Of a stretch of DNA of 13,056 nucleotides, positions 12,997 to 13,056 are shown piece after piece (the first letter of the stretch is position 1; each line of letters starts with the position of its first letter). Origin of the DNA: Gammaproteobacteria bacterium (GTDB lineage Bacteria > Pseudomonadota > Gammaproteobacteria > Pseudomonadales > Pseudohongiellaceae); contig PWQG01000273.1 in assembly GCA_003556835.1 (NCBI GenBank), positions 1 through 13,056 on the forward strand, given 5' to 3'. Below the pieces are notes generated by a model. It was not told where the DNA came from. It saw only the letters and a program-made list of their open reading frames with translations, and searched no databases. The position numbers and the translations under genes were made by a program.

Positions 12997-13056
12997 TCAG
13001 CCGGTGGTTTTTTGCTTGAGCCGATAGCTCTCCCCGCCGAGGATGAAGATGTTCGA
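12997..13056 (-). CDS. istB: IstB-like helper ATPase of IS21 family, last 19 codons
   Basis: Read on the minus strand from the window edge, the frame gives SNIFILGGESYRLKQKTTG and then TGA (12999-12997). The GESYRLK ending is the typical C-terminus of IstB, the AAA+ ATPase that directs IstA transposase to its target. Everything upstream lies outside the window, so family membership rests on this tail and the repeats beside it. Confidence 0.65.
   Translation of the reverse strand, partial: SNIFILGGESYRLKQKTTG

Larger units (their letters stand above)
12936..13056 (-). mobile_element. End of an IS21-family element (partial, runs off the right edge)
   Basis: The C-terminal codons of an istB-like gene are followed by about 60 bases holding two related 24-base units (12937-12960 and 12961-12984). 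Each has TGGCCA and TGACCC at the same spacing. Multiple end repeats that bind the IstA transposase are a known mark of IS21-family elements. The likely outer end is the TGTCA at 12936-12940, since family ends start with TG. The family makes short target duplications, so the flanking bases AGTGG (12931-12935) would be expected again at the far side. The exact boundary is inferred. Confidence 0.6.

Noticed and set aside
1..13056. CRISPR array, tRNA or rRNA genes
   Set aside because: No regularly spaced repeats and no cloverleaf or rRNA-like segments were seen on either strand.

Overview
The window looks like a chromosomal segment from a halophilic or haloalkaliphilic gammaproteobacterium, possibly of the Ectothiorhodospiraceae. 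This rests on high GC, a very acidic Cys-free surface protein, a SapC-family gene and an Rpn-family gene. It is inferred from protein character, not from a phylogenetic marker. No tRNA, rRNA or CRISPR array was seen.

Layout: (1) 1-2095 is the 3' part of a large acidic S-layer or RTX-like protein, followed by a TTCG-loop hairpin and a strong rho-independent terminator (2126-2215). (2) 2216-2599 is mostly non-coding, with one doubtful small ORF. (3) 2600-9895 is a tightly packed plus-strand cluster: a TPR/SPINDLY-type O-glycosyltransferase fused to a zinc-knuckle and degenerate methyltransferase module; a cyanophycin-synthetase-like ATP-grasp ligase; an acyl-adenylating enzyme; an 87-residue orphan protein; and a UDP-glucuronate decarboxylase (UDP-xylose synthase). 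The last four genes are joined by 1-4 base stop/start overlaps. (4) 10057-11001 holds a SapC-family gene and a 28-residue lipoprotein. (5) 11049-12358 is a decaying accessory zone: an Rpn-type nuclease gene that has lost its catalytic core, and an antitoxin-like gene followed by a broken ParE-like toxin remnant. (6) 12466-13056, on the minus strand, is lower in GC. It holds a secreted-type unknown protein whose 5' end was cut by an IS21-family element; the end repeats and last 19 codons of that element's istB reach the window edge.

Working model (inference): regions 1, 3 and 4 form a cell-surface module. The acidic surface protein, or another exported protein, would be the client. The SPINDLY-type enzyme would glycosylate it in the cytoplasm, the decarboxylase would supply UDP-xylose, and the ATP-grasp/adenylation pair would make or attach a further carboxylate-derived group. 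The coupled set of ATP-grasp, adenylating enzyme, 87-residue orphan and UDP-xylose synthase, next to a glycosyltransferase-methyltransferase fusion, matches no pathway I can name. It is the best candidate here for an undescribed modification system.
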